The notes beneath the pieces are model-generated. The model searched no databases and was not told the DNA's origin. It saw only the letters and a program-made list of their open reading frames with translations. Shown here one piece after another: positions 1-5,797 of a stretch of 5,797 nt of DNA (position 1 is the stretch's first letter; the number at the start of each line of letters is the position of its first letter). The translations under genes and the position numbers were made by a program. Source of the DNA: Flavobacteriaceae bacterium (GTDB taxonomy: Bacteria > Bacteroidota > Bacteroidia > Flavobacteriales > Flavobacteriaceae); assembly GCA_019090365.1 (NCBI GenBank), contig JAHRWC010000139.1, forward strand, positions 1 to 5,797. The letters run 5' to 3'.

Positions 1-363
1 TACTGAATTGTATAAAATTCTGTCGTAAATATTTCCAATTCCTCCTCCTATCATAAAAGAGATTGCTACTAGATTTAAGCTTGAAATATTTTTAATTTTA
101 ATAATGTAAAAAAACATAAGTACCAAAAATAGTATTGGTAATATCTGTAAAAAAACAATTTTTAATTGTGGGCTTAAATTTTCACCTAAACTTAGTGCAG
201 CACCAGTATTTTCAACCTTTGTAAGAATGAAATTGTCATTAATAACATTAATAGTTTCATTTGTAGAGATTTCTTTCCTAACTTTTTCCTTGGATATTTG
301 ATCACAACTAATATTACAAAATATCACTAGGAGAGAAACGAATATTTTTAAAAGTCTATTCAT
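1..363 (-). CDS. lspA: Lipoprotein signal peptidase (signal peptidase II), N-terminal 121 residues, cut by window edge
   Basis: LspA is the inner-membrane aspartyl protease that removes the signal peptide from prolipoproteins after lipid is attached to the lipobox cysteine. Reading from ATG at 363-361, the frame is open to the left edge. Seen: a first membrane helix (about residues 4-20) followed by the family motif DQISK (21-25); the periplasmic motif ENTGAALSL (51-59, equivalent to NYGAAFSF of E. coli LspA); a second hydrophobic segment (about 69-88); and a third (about 96-112) ending in GGGIGNIYDR (106-115). That last motif carries the first catalytic aspartate, D114. The second catalytic aspartate (FNxAD motif) and the last helix lie beyond the window. 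The start is chosen because it gives the normal distance to DQxSK. No Shine-Dalgarno sequence is seen, as is usual in Bacteroidota. A TAnnTTTG motif lies about 55 nt upstream, so the gene may have its own promoter. The family call is firm; whether this is the main lspA or a second divergent copy cannot be told here. Confidence 0.9.
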   Translation of the reverse strand, partial: MNRLLKIFVSLLVIFCNISCDQISKEKVRKEISTNETINVINDNFILTKVENTGAALSLGENLSPQLKIVFLQILPILFLVLMFFYIIKIKNISSLNLVAISFMIGGGIGNIYDRILYNSV

Positions 364-418
364 ATTTAATCTTGTTTTTATTTTGCTTGAAACGTGTTAT
401 TGAATTAACAATGATAAA

Positions 419-426
419 CAAAATTA
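419..426 (-). promoter_or_regulatory. Candidate Bacteroidota -7 promoter element for lspA
   Basis: The minus strand reads TAATTTTG, an exact match to the TAnnTTTG -7 consensus of the Bacteroidota primary sigma factor. It lies about 55 nt upstream of the lspA ATG. No convincing -33 TTG/TTTG box is seen at the right distance. In DNA this AT-rich the motif can occur by chance, so this is a candidate only. Confidence 0.35.
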
Positions 427-496
427 TTTCTCCATTGACATATTAGAGTTACATTCTAATTATTTCATGTTAAATGAATAATATAATTTGTTTCGA

Positions 497-1003
497 TTAC
501 CTCCAAATTACCTGAATCATTTTATCCATCCACGGAAGTTTAATATGCGAATAAGAGTAGGGTAGTCGATCTAGTAACATATCAAAAGATTTTTCTACAA
601 CTTTAAGATTCCATTCACTTTCTTGCATATTAAGTCTACATTCTCGCAATAAAAAAGTTTCTCTAAATACACTTAAACTTGTTTCTCCTAAAGCTGACCA
701 TTGTTGAATTACAGCTTCAAGTAAACTATTCAATAAAGATTCTTCTTCTGAAGAAATATCGATACCATTAGATATTTTAGTTTCAATTTTTAATCCGCAA
801 AGCATTTTATTAAAAGTTAGAAAAGATTCCTCTGTTTCTGAAAGTCCTGTTATGAGATATTGCAAATAATGAGGTGCTATTAGTTGTTTTTCTTCAGAAA
901 TAAACGCATCGTTTTCTGTTAAGCCTAATTTTTCAAAAAGCACTTTGATATAGGGATGTAGTAATACAATTCCAGCATTATTTATATATAAGTTATCATT
1001 CAT
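497..1003 (-). CDS. Orphan C-terminal domain of a contractile injection system tape-measure protein (CIS_TMP)
   Basis: Tape-measure proteins of phage-tail-like extracellular contractile injection systems (eCIS) set the length of the inner tube. Almost all 168 residues match the conserved C-terminal module of that family (Pfam CIS_TMP, recognised from memory). Diagnostic segments are NNAGIVLLHPYI (8-19) followed by LFEKLGL (22-28), HYLQYLITG (45-53), FNKMLCGL (64-71), AVIQQWSALGETSL (96-109), FRETFLLRE (112-120), and DMLLDRLPYSYSHIKLPWM (140-158), ending VIWR. Family members known to me carry a long variable N-terminal region before this module; here it is absent. The sequence upstream of the ATG is the end of the channel gene, not a lost N-terminus. 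The ATG follows the TAA of the shifted channel frame by six bases, which suggests translational coupling. No sheath, tube, baseplate or ATPase gene is in the window. It may be a remnant of a lost eCIS locus or a free-standing adapter that reuses the fold; its function is unknown. Confidence 0.85.
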   Translation of the reverse strand: MNDNLYINNAGIVLLHPYIKVLFEKLGLTENDAFISEEKQLIAPHYLQYLITGLSETEESFLTFNKMLCGLKIETKISNGIDISSEEESLLNSLLEAVIQQWSALGETSLSVFRETFLLRECRLNMQESEWNLKVVEKSFDMLLDRLPYSYSHIKLPWMDKMIQVIWR

Positions 1004-1009
1004 AATTAA

Positions 1010-1251
1010 TTACATAATTAGTTTCATAAATAAAACTACCATAATAAAGATATAAACCAAAGGAAATCCATACCTAAAATGTTTAAGCAGCGAAATTTTA
1101 TCTTTCTTTTTAATATCAATTCCATTAATTCTATGGTTAATAATTACTGCTATAATTCCTAAAAATATGAATATATATCCAACAATAATTACATATTCTA
1201 TAAAGGTATTATAAGAAAGTTTGGGTAGGATAGAAGCTGAATAAAAATTGA
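1010..1251 (-). pseudogene. Detached C-terminal part of the pLGIC gene (end of M2, M3, loop, M4), in the -1 frame
   Basis: This stretch continues the channel gene of 1198-2064 one frame back. After the pore helix it reads ILPKLSYNTFIEYVIIVGY and on into the rest of M3. A basic cytoplasmic linker follows (NHRINGIDIKKKDK, then LLKHFRYG), then M4 (FPLVYIFIMVVLFMKLIM) and TAA at 1012-1010. ILPKLSY corresponds to SLPKVSY of animal glycine-receptor subunits and NLPKTPY of the bacterial channel GLIC, so it is the M2-M3 loop. Adding one base between about 1252 and 1243 joins it to the upstream frame and puts L, P and K at pore positions 22', 23' and 24', exactly as in GlyR. The segment has no stop codon and a normal membrane pattern, so the lesion is recent, is a sequencing error, or is bypassed in translation. 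Confidence 0.85.
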
Positions 1252-2064
1252 TGCCACTACAGTTAACATTAATGTAAAACCAACTCCAATCTGCGTGGAA
1301 AACTCTTCAATCCAAAAGATAGCAAAGGATGCTAGTATAATTATTAAAAGTGGAAATAAAACTTGCCATTCATAATAACCAGAGAGTCTTTTTGCATTTA
1401 CTTCAAAAGAAACCCGTGAATAATGGTTTTTTTCTGAATCAACATCTTCATCCATATAGCGATAATTCTTTGTAGACACACTTGTGTTACTATCAATAAA
1501 AGTCCAATCTTCACCAAGATATTCTTGATGATCATCTTCTAAAAAAAGTTTAGGATTTTTAAAAACTATTTGCCCTTTTCCATATGAAAAAGCTTCAATT
1601 TCTACTTTGTAATTCTGTGAGTCGAATGGAAACTTGGTGTAATCCATATCTGAACTAAAAGTATCAAAGAATCGTTCTTCTAGTTCTATAGTACCATCTG
1701 AATATAGTTCAATGCGTGTATTGGGCGTTTCACCACTACCTTGTACATTGATGAGTTCGAAAGCAGGAATCCAAACATTTTCTTTAATGAATTCACGAGA
1801 TTTTTCATTCTCATAAATAATAGAGTTCGACAAGGAATCATTTGGATTAAATTTTGCACGTTCATCAACCCAAGAATATATAAGATACCCATCTATTTGA
1901 TAGGTTTCATTCACCGAATTAATATTATAAATTTTATTAATTCGAAGGGTGACAGAAACTTCAATAGGTCCATTTTTTGGCACACCAGATTTGCTTTTCT
2001 GATTAATAGAAAATGATAGTAATATTGGAACCAATACTAAAAATAGGAGATACTTAGTGTTCAT
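1198..2064 (-). CDS. Pentameric ligand-gated ion channel (Pro-loop receptor), frame broken within M2
   Basis: This is a prokaryotic relative of Cys-loop neurotransmitter receptors (compare GLIC and ELIC): a homopentameric membrane channel with a periplasmic ligand-binding domain. The frame gives 288 residues; with the shifted tail (to 1010) the gene would give about 351, a normal family length. Seen: a signal peptide (about 1-20); a beta-rich extracellular domain with WIPAFEL (98-104); and the loop SDMDYTKFPFDSQNY (138-152). That loop aligns with the Cys-loop CMMDLRRYPLDEQNC, with both cysteines replaced and the Pro and Asp kept. Pre-M1 and M1 span about 229-251 (EWQVLFP, then FAIFW). M2 starts at QIGVGFTLMLTVVA (258-271), which resembles the GlyR/GABA-receptor pore (RVGLGITTVLTMTT) and keeps the 9' leucine gate (L267). 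After A271 the frame is wrong: 17 unrelated residues, then TAG. As read, the product lacks half the pore helix, M3 and M4 and should not form a channel. Ligand and ion selectivity cannot be inferred. prfB upstream is separated by a terminator; the CIS_TMP gene follows downstream. Confidence 0.88.
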   Translation of the reverse strand: MNTKYLLFLVLVPILLSFSINQKSKSGVPKNGPIEVSVTLRINKIYNINSVNETYQIDGYLIYSWVDERAKFNPNDSLSNSIIYENEKSREFIKENVWIPAFELINVQGSGETPNTRIELYSDGTIELEERFFDTFSSDMDYTKFPFDSQNYKVEIEAFSYGKGQIVFKNPKLFLEDDHQEYLGEDWTFIDSNTSVSTKNYRYMDEDVDSEKNHYSRVSFEVNAKRLSGYYEWQVLFPLLIIILASFAIFWIEEFSTQIGVGFTLMLTVVASIFIQLLSYPNFLIIPL

Positions 2065-2071
2065 TTTAATA

Positions 2072-2168
2072 GTACTTAAATTTTATATATTAAAAAACCC
2101 CATCCTTGTGTAGGATGGGGTAATTATAGTTATTGTTAAGTACATTTAAAATACGTAATTGTACTTAA
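2072..2168. repeat. Three-copy GTACTTAA / TTAAGTAC repeat around the prfB terminator
   Basis: GTACTTAAAT occurs exactly at 2072-2081 and again at 2161-2170. The inverted form TTAAGTAC is at 2136-2143. The copies at 2136-2144 and 2160-2168 form a 9-bp inverted repeat (TTAAGTACA / TGTACTTAA) with a 15-nt spacer. In the minus-strand transcript the middle arm could pair either with the upstream arm or with the third arm. The third arm sits seven bases before the ATG of the channel gene. It could be a paired operator, an RNA switch near the start codon, or a chance pattern in AT-rich DNA; nothing else identifies a function. Confidence 0.4.
2091..2121 (-). terminator. Rho-independent terminator of prfB
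   Basis: A perfect 10-bp stem (ACCCCATCCT at 2097-2106 with AGGATGGGGT at 2112-2121) has a 5-nt loop. On the minus strand it is followed directly by TTTTTT (2097-2092; the first T is shared with the stem base). It starts 70 nt past the prfB stop codon and points in the prfB direction. The T-tract ends 27 nt before the ATG of the channel gene, so that gene needs read-through or an initiation site in this short gap. Confidence 0.92.
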
Positions 2169-2191
2169 ATATGTGATTACGGTACAATTAA

Positions 2192-3299
2192 TTAAAGTTC
2201 ATTGCTCTTTTCACCTTGACCTTTCATCATTAAAAAGGATTTCAAAAAACCATCTAAATCACCATTTAATACAGCATCTGTATTCCCGGTTTCATGGGCA
2301 GTTCTTACATCTTTAATCAGTTTATACGGATGCAAGACATAGTTTCGAATTTGAGATCCCCATTCAATCGACATTTTGTTTCCCTCAATTTCATCACGTT
2401 GAGCTTGTTGTTTACGTAATTCAATTTCATACAATTGCGATTTCAACATTTGCATAGCTTTCTCACGGTTTTCTAATTGAGAACGTGTTTCAGAATTATG
2501 TATAACAATTCCAGAAGGTTCATGAGTTAGTATAGCTTTGGTTTCAACCTTATTTACATTTTGACCTCCAGCACCACCACTTCTAGCAAATGCCCAAGAA
2601 ATATCTGAAGGGTTTATATCAATTTCTATAGTATCATCCGCCAAAGGGTATACATACACAGAAGCAAAACTTGTATGCCGTTTGGCATTACTATCGAAAG
2701 GAGAAATACGTACTAATCGATGCACCCCATTTTCACCTTTAAGCCAACCAAAGGCAAAATCGCCTTCAATTTCTATAGTTACCGTTTTTACACCTGCCGA
2801 ATCACCAGCTTGATAATTAAGTTCTTTTACTTTTAGATCATTCTTTTCTGCCCACATTAAATACATGCGCATCAACATTTCTGCCCAGTCACAACTTTCT
2901 GTTCCACCAGCGCCTGCTGTAATTTGAAGAACTGCACTTAATGCATCACCTTCATCACGCATCATATTTCGAAATTCTAAAGTTTCGATGGTAACTGCTG
3001 CTTTTTCAAAAGCTGCTTCTACTTGTTCAGCAGTGCCTTCACCTTCTTTAAAAAATTCATATATAATTTCTGCTTCGTCGGTAAGGGTTACGGAAGTTTC
3101 ATAATCGGTTACCCATTTTTTCTTAGTCCGAAGCATTTTCATGAAAGCTTCAGCCTCTTTTGGATTGTTCCAAAAATTGGGGTCAAACGTCTTTTCTTCG
3201 TCGTTTGCTATTTCTATTTGTTTACCGGCAACGTCAAAGATACCTCCTTAACGCATCCAGGCGCTCTTTAAGATCTTTAATTTGATCAAGTGTAATCAT
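2192..3299 (-). CDS. prfB: Peptide chain release factor 2 (RF2), made by programmed +1 frameshift
   Basis: RF2 recognises UGA and UAA in the ribosomal A site and triggers hydrolysis of peptidyl-tRNA. Translation starts at ATG 3299-3297 and runs 21 codons (MITLDQIKDLKERLDALRRY, then Leu) to an in-frame TGA at 3236-3234. It resumes in the +1 frame at GAC (3235-3233) and continues to TAA at 2194-2192. The joined product is 368 residues, like E. coli RF2 (365). Seen in order: an N-terminal helical domain; the UGA-specificity tripeptide SPF (about 199-201) in RISPFDSNAKRHTSFASV; and the catalytic loop GGAGGQNVNKVETK with GGQ at about 244-246, which reaches the peptidyl-transferase centre. The C-terminal part has WGSQIRNYVLHPYKLIKDVR and a short Bacteroidota-type tail. 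An ATG at 3142 opens the longest unshifted frame, but starting there would lose 52 conserved residues. Expression is autoregulated: low RF2 slows termination at the internal UGA and favours the frameshift. A strong terminator follows, and the protease gene diverges upstream. Confidence 0.97.
3233..3248 (-). promoter_or_regulatory. prfB +1 programmed frameshift signal
   Basis: The minus strand reads AGGAGG TAT CTT TGA C. The parts are a Shine-Dalgarno-like hexamer (3248-3243), a 3-nt spacer, the slippery CTT codon (3239-3237), and the in-frame stop TGA (3236-3234) followed by C, a weak termination context. This is nearly identical in sequence and spacing to the E. coli prfB signal (AGGGGG TAT CTT TGA C). 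The internal SD pairs with 16S rRNA during elongation and promotes slippage of tRNA-Leu from CUU to UUU. It is notable that a genome whose start sites lack SD sequences keeps a perfect one here. Confidence 0.96.
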
Positions 3300-3315
3300 T
3301 CAATAGTATTTTCAA

Positions 3316-3323
3316 CAAAAATA
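3316..3323 (-). promoter_or_regulatory. Candidate -7 promoter element for prfB
   Basis: The minus strand reads TATTTTTG, an exact TAnnTTTG match, ending 16 nt before the prfB ATG. The leader would be only about 10 nt. A weak TTTTAG about 17 nt further upstream could stand for the -33 box. On the plus strand of the same gap no exact -7 match is seen for the protease gene, only the imperfect TTATTTG at 3348-3354. Confidence 0.4.
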
Positions 3324-3387
3324 GAATTTAACTTATTCTACTAAAACTTATTTGCTAATTTTTTATAGATTTAAGAAATTTTATAAA

Positions 3388-5793
3388 ATGAAACAATTAA
3401 CCATCCTATTTATTTTATTCTTCGGAATCAATTTGCTTTCAGCACAATTTTTAGAAAGCAAAAAAAACCTTATTACTTCTGAAGGATATTTTGATTACCA
3501 TTATAATGACGATTTAGGTGAAATATATTTAGAAGTTTCAGAATTAAATAAAGAATTTCTATATGTCCATTATTTAAGTTCAGGGCTTGGATCTAATGAT
3601 ATCGGCTTAGATAGAGGCCAGATTGGTGATGGTGTTTTAGTGAAATTTATAAAAAGCGGAAATAAATTATTATTGGTGCAGACCAATCAAAAATTTAGAG
3701 CTAATACTGACAATGAACTAGAAAAGAAATCGATTGAACAAGCTTTTGTGAAATCTGTTTTACATGGTTTTCCAATTAAAGAAACAAAGGGGAATAATTA
3801 TATTATTGACTTAACACCTTTTTTATTACTAGATACTCATGGTATTGCTCAAACCTTAAAAAGAAAAAAAGAAGGAGTTTATAAGCTAGATGCTAAACGT
3901 AGCGTTTTGTGGATGGAGAATACGAAAGCCTTTCCTAAAAATGTGGAATTTGAATCTTTAATAACATTTGCTGGTCAACCCACAGGGAAAAACATAAGAA
4001 CGGTAAGTCCAGATGCCACTTCACTTTCATTTATTCAACATCATAGCTTTGTAGAGTTGCCTGAAAATAATTACCAACCAAGAGTATTTGATCCTCGTAG
4101 TGGTTCATATCCAATGGAGTATATGGATTATGCAACTCCAATTTGGGAACCAATAAAAAAACGTTTTATTACGCGTCATCATTTAGAAAAGAAAAATCCT
4201 AAAAAAGATATAAGTGAAGCCAAAGAGCCTATCATATATTATTTAGATCCAGGAACTCCAGAACCAGTTCGATCTGCTTTAATGGAAGGAGCTCAATGGT
4301 GGAATCAAGCTTATGAAGCTATCGGATTTAAAGATGCATTTCAGGTTAAAATTCTTCCAAAAGGTGCTGACCCCTTAGATTTGCGTTATAATGTAATACA
4401 ATGGGTGCATCGTTCTACAAGAGGTTGGAGTTATGGAAGTACCATTATTGATCCACGTACTGGAGAGATTTTAAAAGGACATGTTAGTTTAGGAAGCTTG
4501 CGTATTCGTCAGGATTTTATGATTGCTCAAGCATTAATGAACCAACCATTTGCTGAAAGAGACGATAATCACCAACAAATGTTAGATATGGCTTTAGCAC
4601 GTATTAGACAACTAGCGGCACATGAAGTAGGGCATACCATTGGTTTTGCACATAATTTTGCAGCAAGCACTAACAATAGAGCTAGTGTAATGGATTATCC
4701 ACATCCAACTTTAACTTTAAAAAATGGGAAAGTAGATTTTTCAAATGCTTATGCAACTGGAATAGGGGATTGGGATAAAGTTACTGTGGCATATTCATAC
4801 AGTGAATTTGAAAAAAATGCTTCAGAAAAAGATGAACTAAATGAAATTTTAAAAAATGCTTTTTCTAAAGGATATCGATATATTTCAGATAGAGACGCAA
4901 GAGCTCAAGGAGGTGCACATGGTAAAGCTCATCTTTGGGATAATGGAACTAATGCCTATGAAGAGTTGCAAAATGTTCTAAACATTAGAGAAAAGGCTAT
5001 TGAAAATTTTTCAGAAGATAATATTCGTTCAGGCGAATCTTATACCGTTTTAGAAGATGTGTTTGTACCATTATATTTCTTTCATAGATTTCAAACGGAA
5101 GCTGCAGTAAAAATGATAGGAGGTTTGGATTATTCTTATTCAGTAAAAGGAGATCAAAGCGAGAAGGTGAAGCACATTTCAAAAGAAGATCAAGAAAGGG
5201 CACTACAAATAGTATTAAAAACCTTAGAGGCAAAAACAATAGCAATTCCTGAAGATAAATTATCACTATTTCCGCCAAGAGCAATAGGATATCCAAGGTC
5301 ACGTGAATCTTTTAAAAGTAAGACAGGTGTTTCGTTTGATGCTTTTGGAGCCGCAGGAACAGCTAGTAATATGACGCTAAGCTTATTATTACATCCTGAA
5401 CGTGCTAATCGTTTAATTCAGCAAAAATCTATAGAAATAGACAATCTAGGTTTTCAAGATGTTTTAAATGGTTTAATACGAACTACAATAGCGCCTATAA
5501 TGGAAACTGATTATATAGAAGAAGTTCATAGAACCATTCAGTTTGTAACCTTACACCATTTAATGAATTTAGCAACTCATAAAAAAAGTATTCCACAAGT
5601 TAAAGCTATGGTGAATAAAGTGATTGATCGATTGGCGAAGAATTGTGAAAACAAAGAAGATAATCAATCAATGCAGTTAATTCGAGAGATTAATGAATTT
5701 AAAAAGCATCCAGAAAAGTTTGTGATGAAAAGAACTTCAACGATTCCAGACGGAAGTCCAATTGGGAGTTTTCAATGTTATTTTAATAATTAA
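3388..5793 (+). CDS. Secreted zinc-dependent metalloprotease, DUF5117/DUF4953 type
   Basis: This is a predicted exported zinc endopeptidase of 801 residues; its substrate is unknown. The ATG at 3388 is chosen because it starts a clean Sec signal peptide, MKQLTILFILFFGINLLSAQ, cleaved near SAQ. An in-frame TTG at 3352 would add 12 residues that spoil it. The N-terminal DUF5117-like region (about 25-170) includes FLYVHYLSSGLGSNDIGLDR. The catalytic region follows from about 281 (PIIYYLDPGTPEPVR, then GWSYGSTIIDPRTGEIL). The zinc site HEVGHTIGFAH has ligands H412, H416 and H422 and catalytic E413, in metzincin form HExxHxxGxxH. A Met-turn SVMDYPHP (M435) lies 12 residues on. The tail has a helical DUF4953-like part and ends KRTSTIPDGSPIGSF, then QCYFNN. 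No transmembrane anchor and no type IX secretion C-terminal domain are seen, so it is probably periplasmic or outer-membrane associated. The frame is intact and the length looks full for the family. It is divergent from prfB across an 88-bp gap. Family assignment rests on recalled motifs. Confidence 0.92.
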   Translation: MKQLTILFILFFGINLLSAQFLESKKNLITSEGYFDYHYNDDLGEIYLEVSELNKEFLYVHYLSSGLGSNDIGLDRGQIGDGVLVKFIKSGNKLLLVQTNQKFRANTDNELEKKSIEQAFVKSVLHGFPIKETKGNNYIIDLTPFLLLDTHGIAQTLKRKKEGVYKLDAKRSVLWMENTKAFPKNVEFESLITFAGQPTGKNIRTVSPDATSLSFIQHHSFVELPENNYQPRVFDPRSGSYPMEYMDYATPIWEPIKKRFITRHHLEKKNPKKDISEAKEPIIYYLDPGTPEPVRSALMEGAQWWNQAYEAIGFKDAFQVKILPKGADPLDLRYNVIQWVHRSTRGWSYGSTIIDPRTGEILKGHVSLGSLRIRQDFMIAQALMNQPFAERDDNHQQMLDMALARIRQLAAHEVGHTIGFAHNFAASTNNRASVMDYPHPTLTLKNGKVDFSNAYATGIGDWDKVTVAYSYSEFEKNASEKDELNEILKNAFSKGYRYISDRDARAQGGAHGKAHLWDNGTNAYEELQNVLNIREKAIENFSEDNIRSGESYTVLEDVFVPLYFFHRFQTEAAVKMIGGLDYSYSVKGDQSEKVKHISKEDQERALQIVLKTLEAKTIAIPEDKLSLFPPRAIGYPRSRESFKSKTGVSFDAFGAAGTASNMTLSLLLHPERANRLIQQKSIEIDNLGFQDVLNGLIRTTIAPIMETDYIEEVHRTIQFVTLHHLMNLATHKKSIPQVKAMVNKVIDRLAKNCENKEDNQSMQLIREINEFKKHPEKFVMKRTSTIPDGSPIGSFQCYFNN

Positions 5794-5797
5794 AATA

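Noticed and set aside
301..363. Lipoprotein lipobox in the N-terminus of the LspA fragment (NISC at residues 17-20)
   Set aside because: Position -3 is Asn, not a hydrophobic residue, and the following DQISK, NTGAALS and GNIYDR motifs show a membrane peptidase.
442..482. Short hairpins between the CIS_TMP stop and lspA (ATTAGA/TCTAAT at 442-460; TTATTTCAT/ATGAATAA at 460-481)
   Set aside because: Stems are short, AT-only or bulged, and no T-tract follows in the minus direction. They are not convincing terminators.
1240..1250. Programmed -1 ribosomal frameshift as the normal way to read the channel gene
   Set aside because: A -1 slip at ATT TTT would give the right product, but the heptamer A ATT TTT does not fit X XXY YYZ and no downstream stem-loop stands out. 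An indel or sequencing error is simpler.
1686..1892. 68-residue open frame on the minus strand inside the channel gene
   Set aside because: It overlaps the well-supported extracellular domain in another frame, has no recognisable motif, and looks like a shadow frame.
1741..2016. 91-residue open frame on the plus strand, antisense to the channel gene
   Set aside because: Its composition is the mirror of AT-rich coding DNA, with no domain, no start signal and no independent support.
3023..3271. 82-residue open frame on the plus strand, antisense to the start of prfB
   Set aside because: It lies antisense to conserved RF2 codons and the frameshift site, and it resembles no protein.
3352..3387. 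Upstream TTG start for the protease giving 12 extra residues
   Set aside because: The ATG at 3388 begins a textbook signal peptide; the extension adds basic and aromatic residues before it and has no start signal.
4997..5302. 101-residue Leu-rich open frame on the minus strand inside the protease gene
   Set aside because: The Leu/Ile richness comes from reading antisense of Lys/Glu-rich codons. It is a shadow, not a membrane protein.

Overview
The window looks like a chromosomal segment of a Bacteroidota bacterium, most likely of the Flavobacteriaceae. The DNA is AT-rich and start codons lack Shine-Dalgarno sequences. Two upstream regions carry the Bacteroidota -7 motif TAnnTTTG. The RF2 and the secreted zinc protease both have the flavor of that phylum. 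The lineage call is an inference from these traits, not from a search.

Layout, left to right. Positions 1-363 (minus) hold the first 121 codons of a lipoprotein signal peptidase (LspA) gene that runs off the left edge. After a 133-nt gap, 497-1003 (minus) encodes a 168-residue protein that matches only the conserved C-terminal module of contractile-injection-system (eCIS) tape-measure proteins. Six bases upstream of its ATG ends a gene for a pentameric ligand-gated ion channel (pLGIC; 1010-2064, minus). That gene is broken by a one-base frame change inside the pore helix M2. The frame from the ATG stops at 1198, while M3 and M4 remain intact in the -1 frame down to 1010. A strong intrinsic terminator (2091-2121) then separates this group from prfB (2192-3299, minus). 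prfB encodes peptide chain release factor 2 and needs the classic autoregulatory +1 frameshift at CTT TGA C. Diverging from prfB on the plus strand is a complete gene (3388-5793) for a secreted metzincin-like zinc metalloprotease of the DUF5117/DUF4953 type.

prfB and the protease are ordinary genes with separate roles (translation termination; envelope or extracellular proteolysis). The left 2 kb is accessory in character and looks more AT-rich by eye. There, an ion-channel gene and an orphan injection-system domain are spaced as one translationally coupled unit. The most unusual points are the M2 frameshift, the orphan tape-measure module next to a prokaryotic neurotransmitter-receptor homologue, and a three-copy GTACTTAA repeat arranged around the prfB terminator just upstream of the channel gene.
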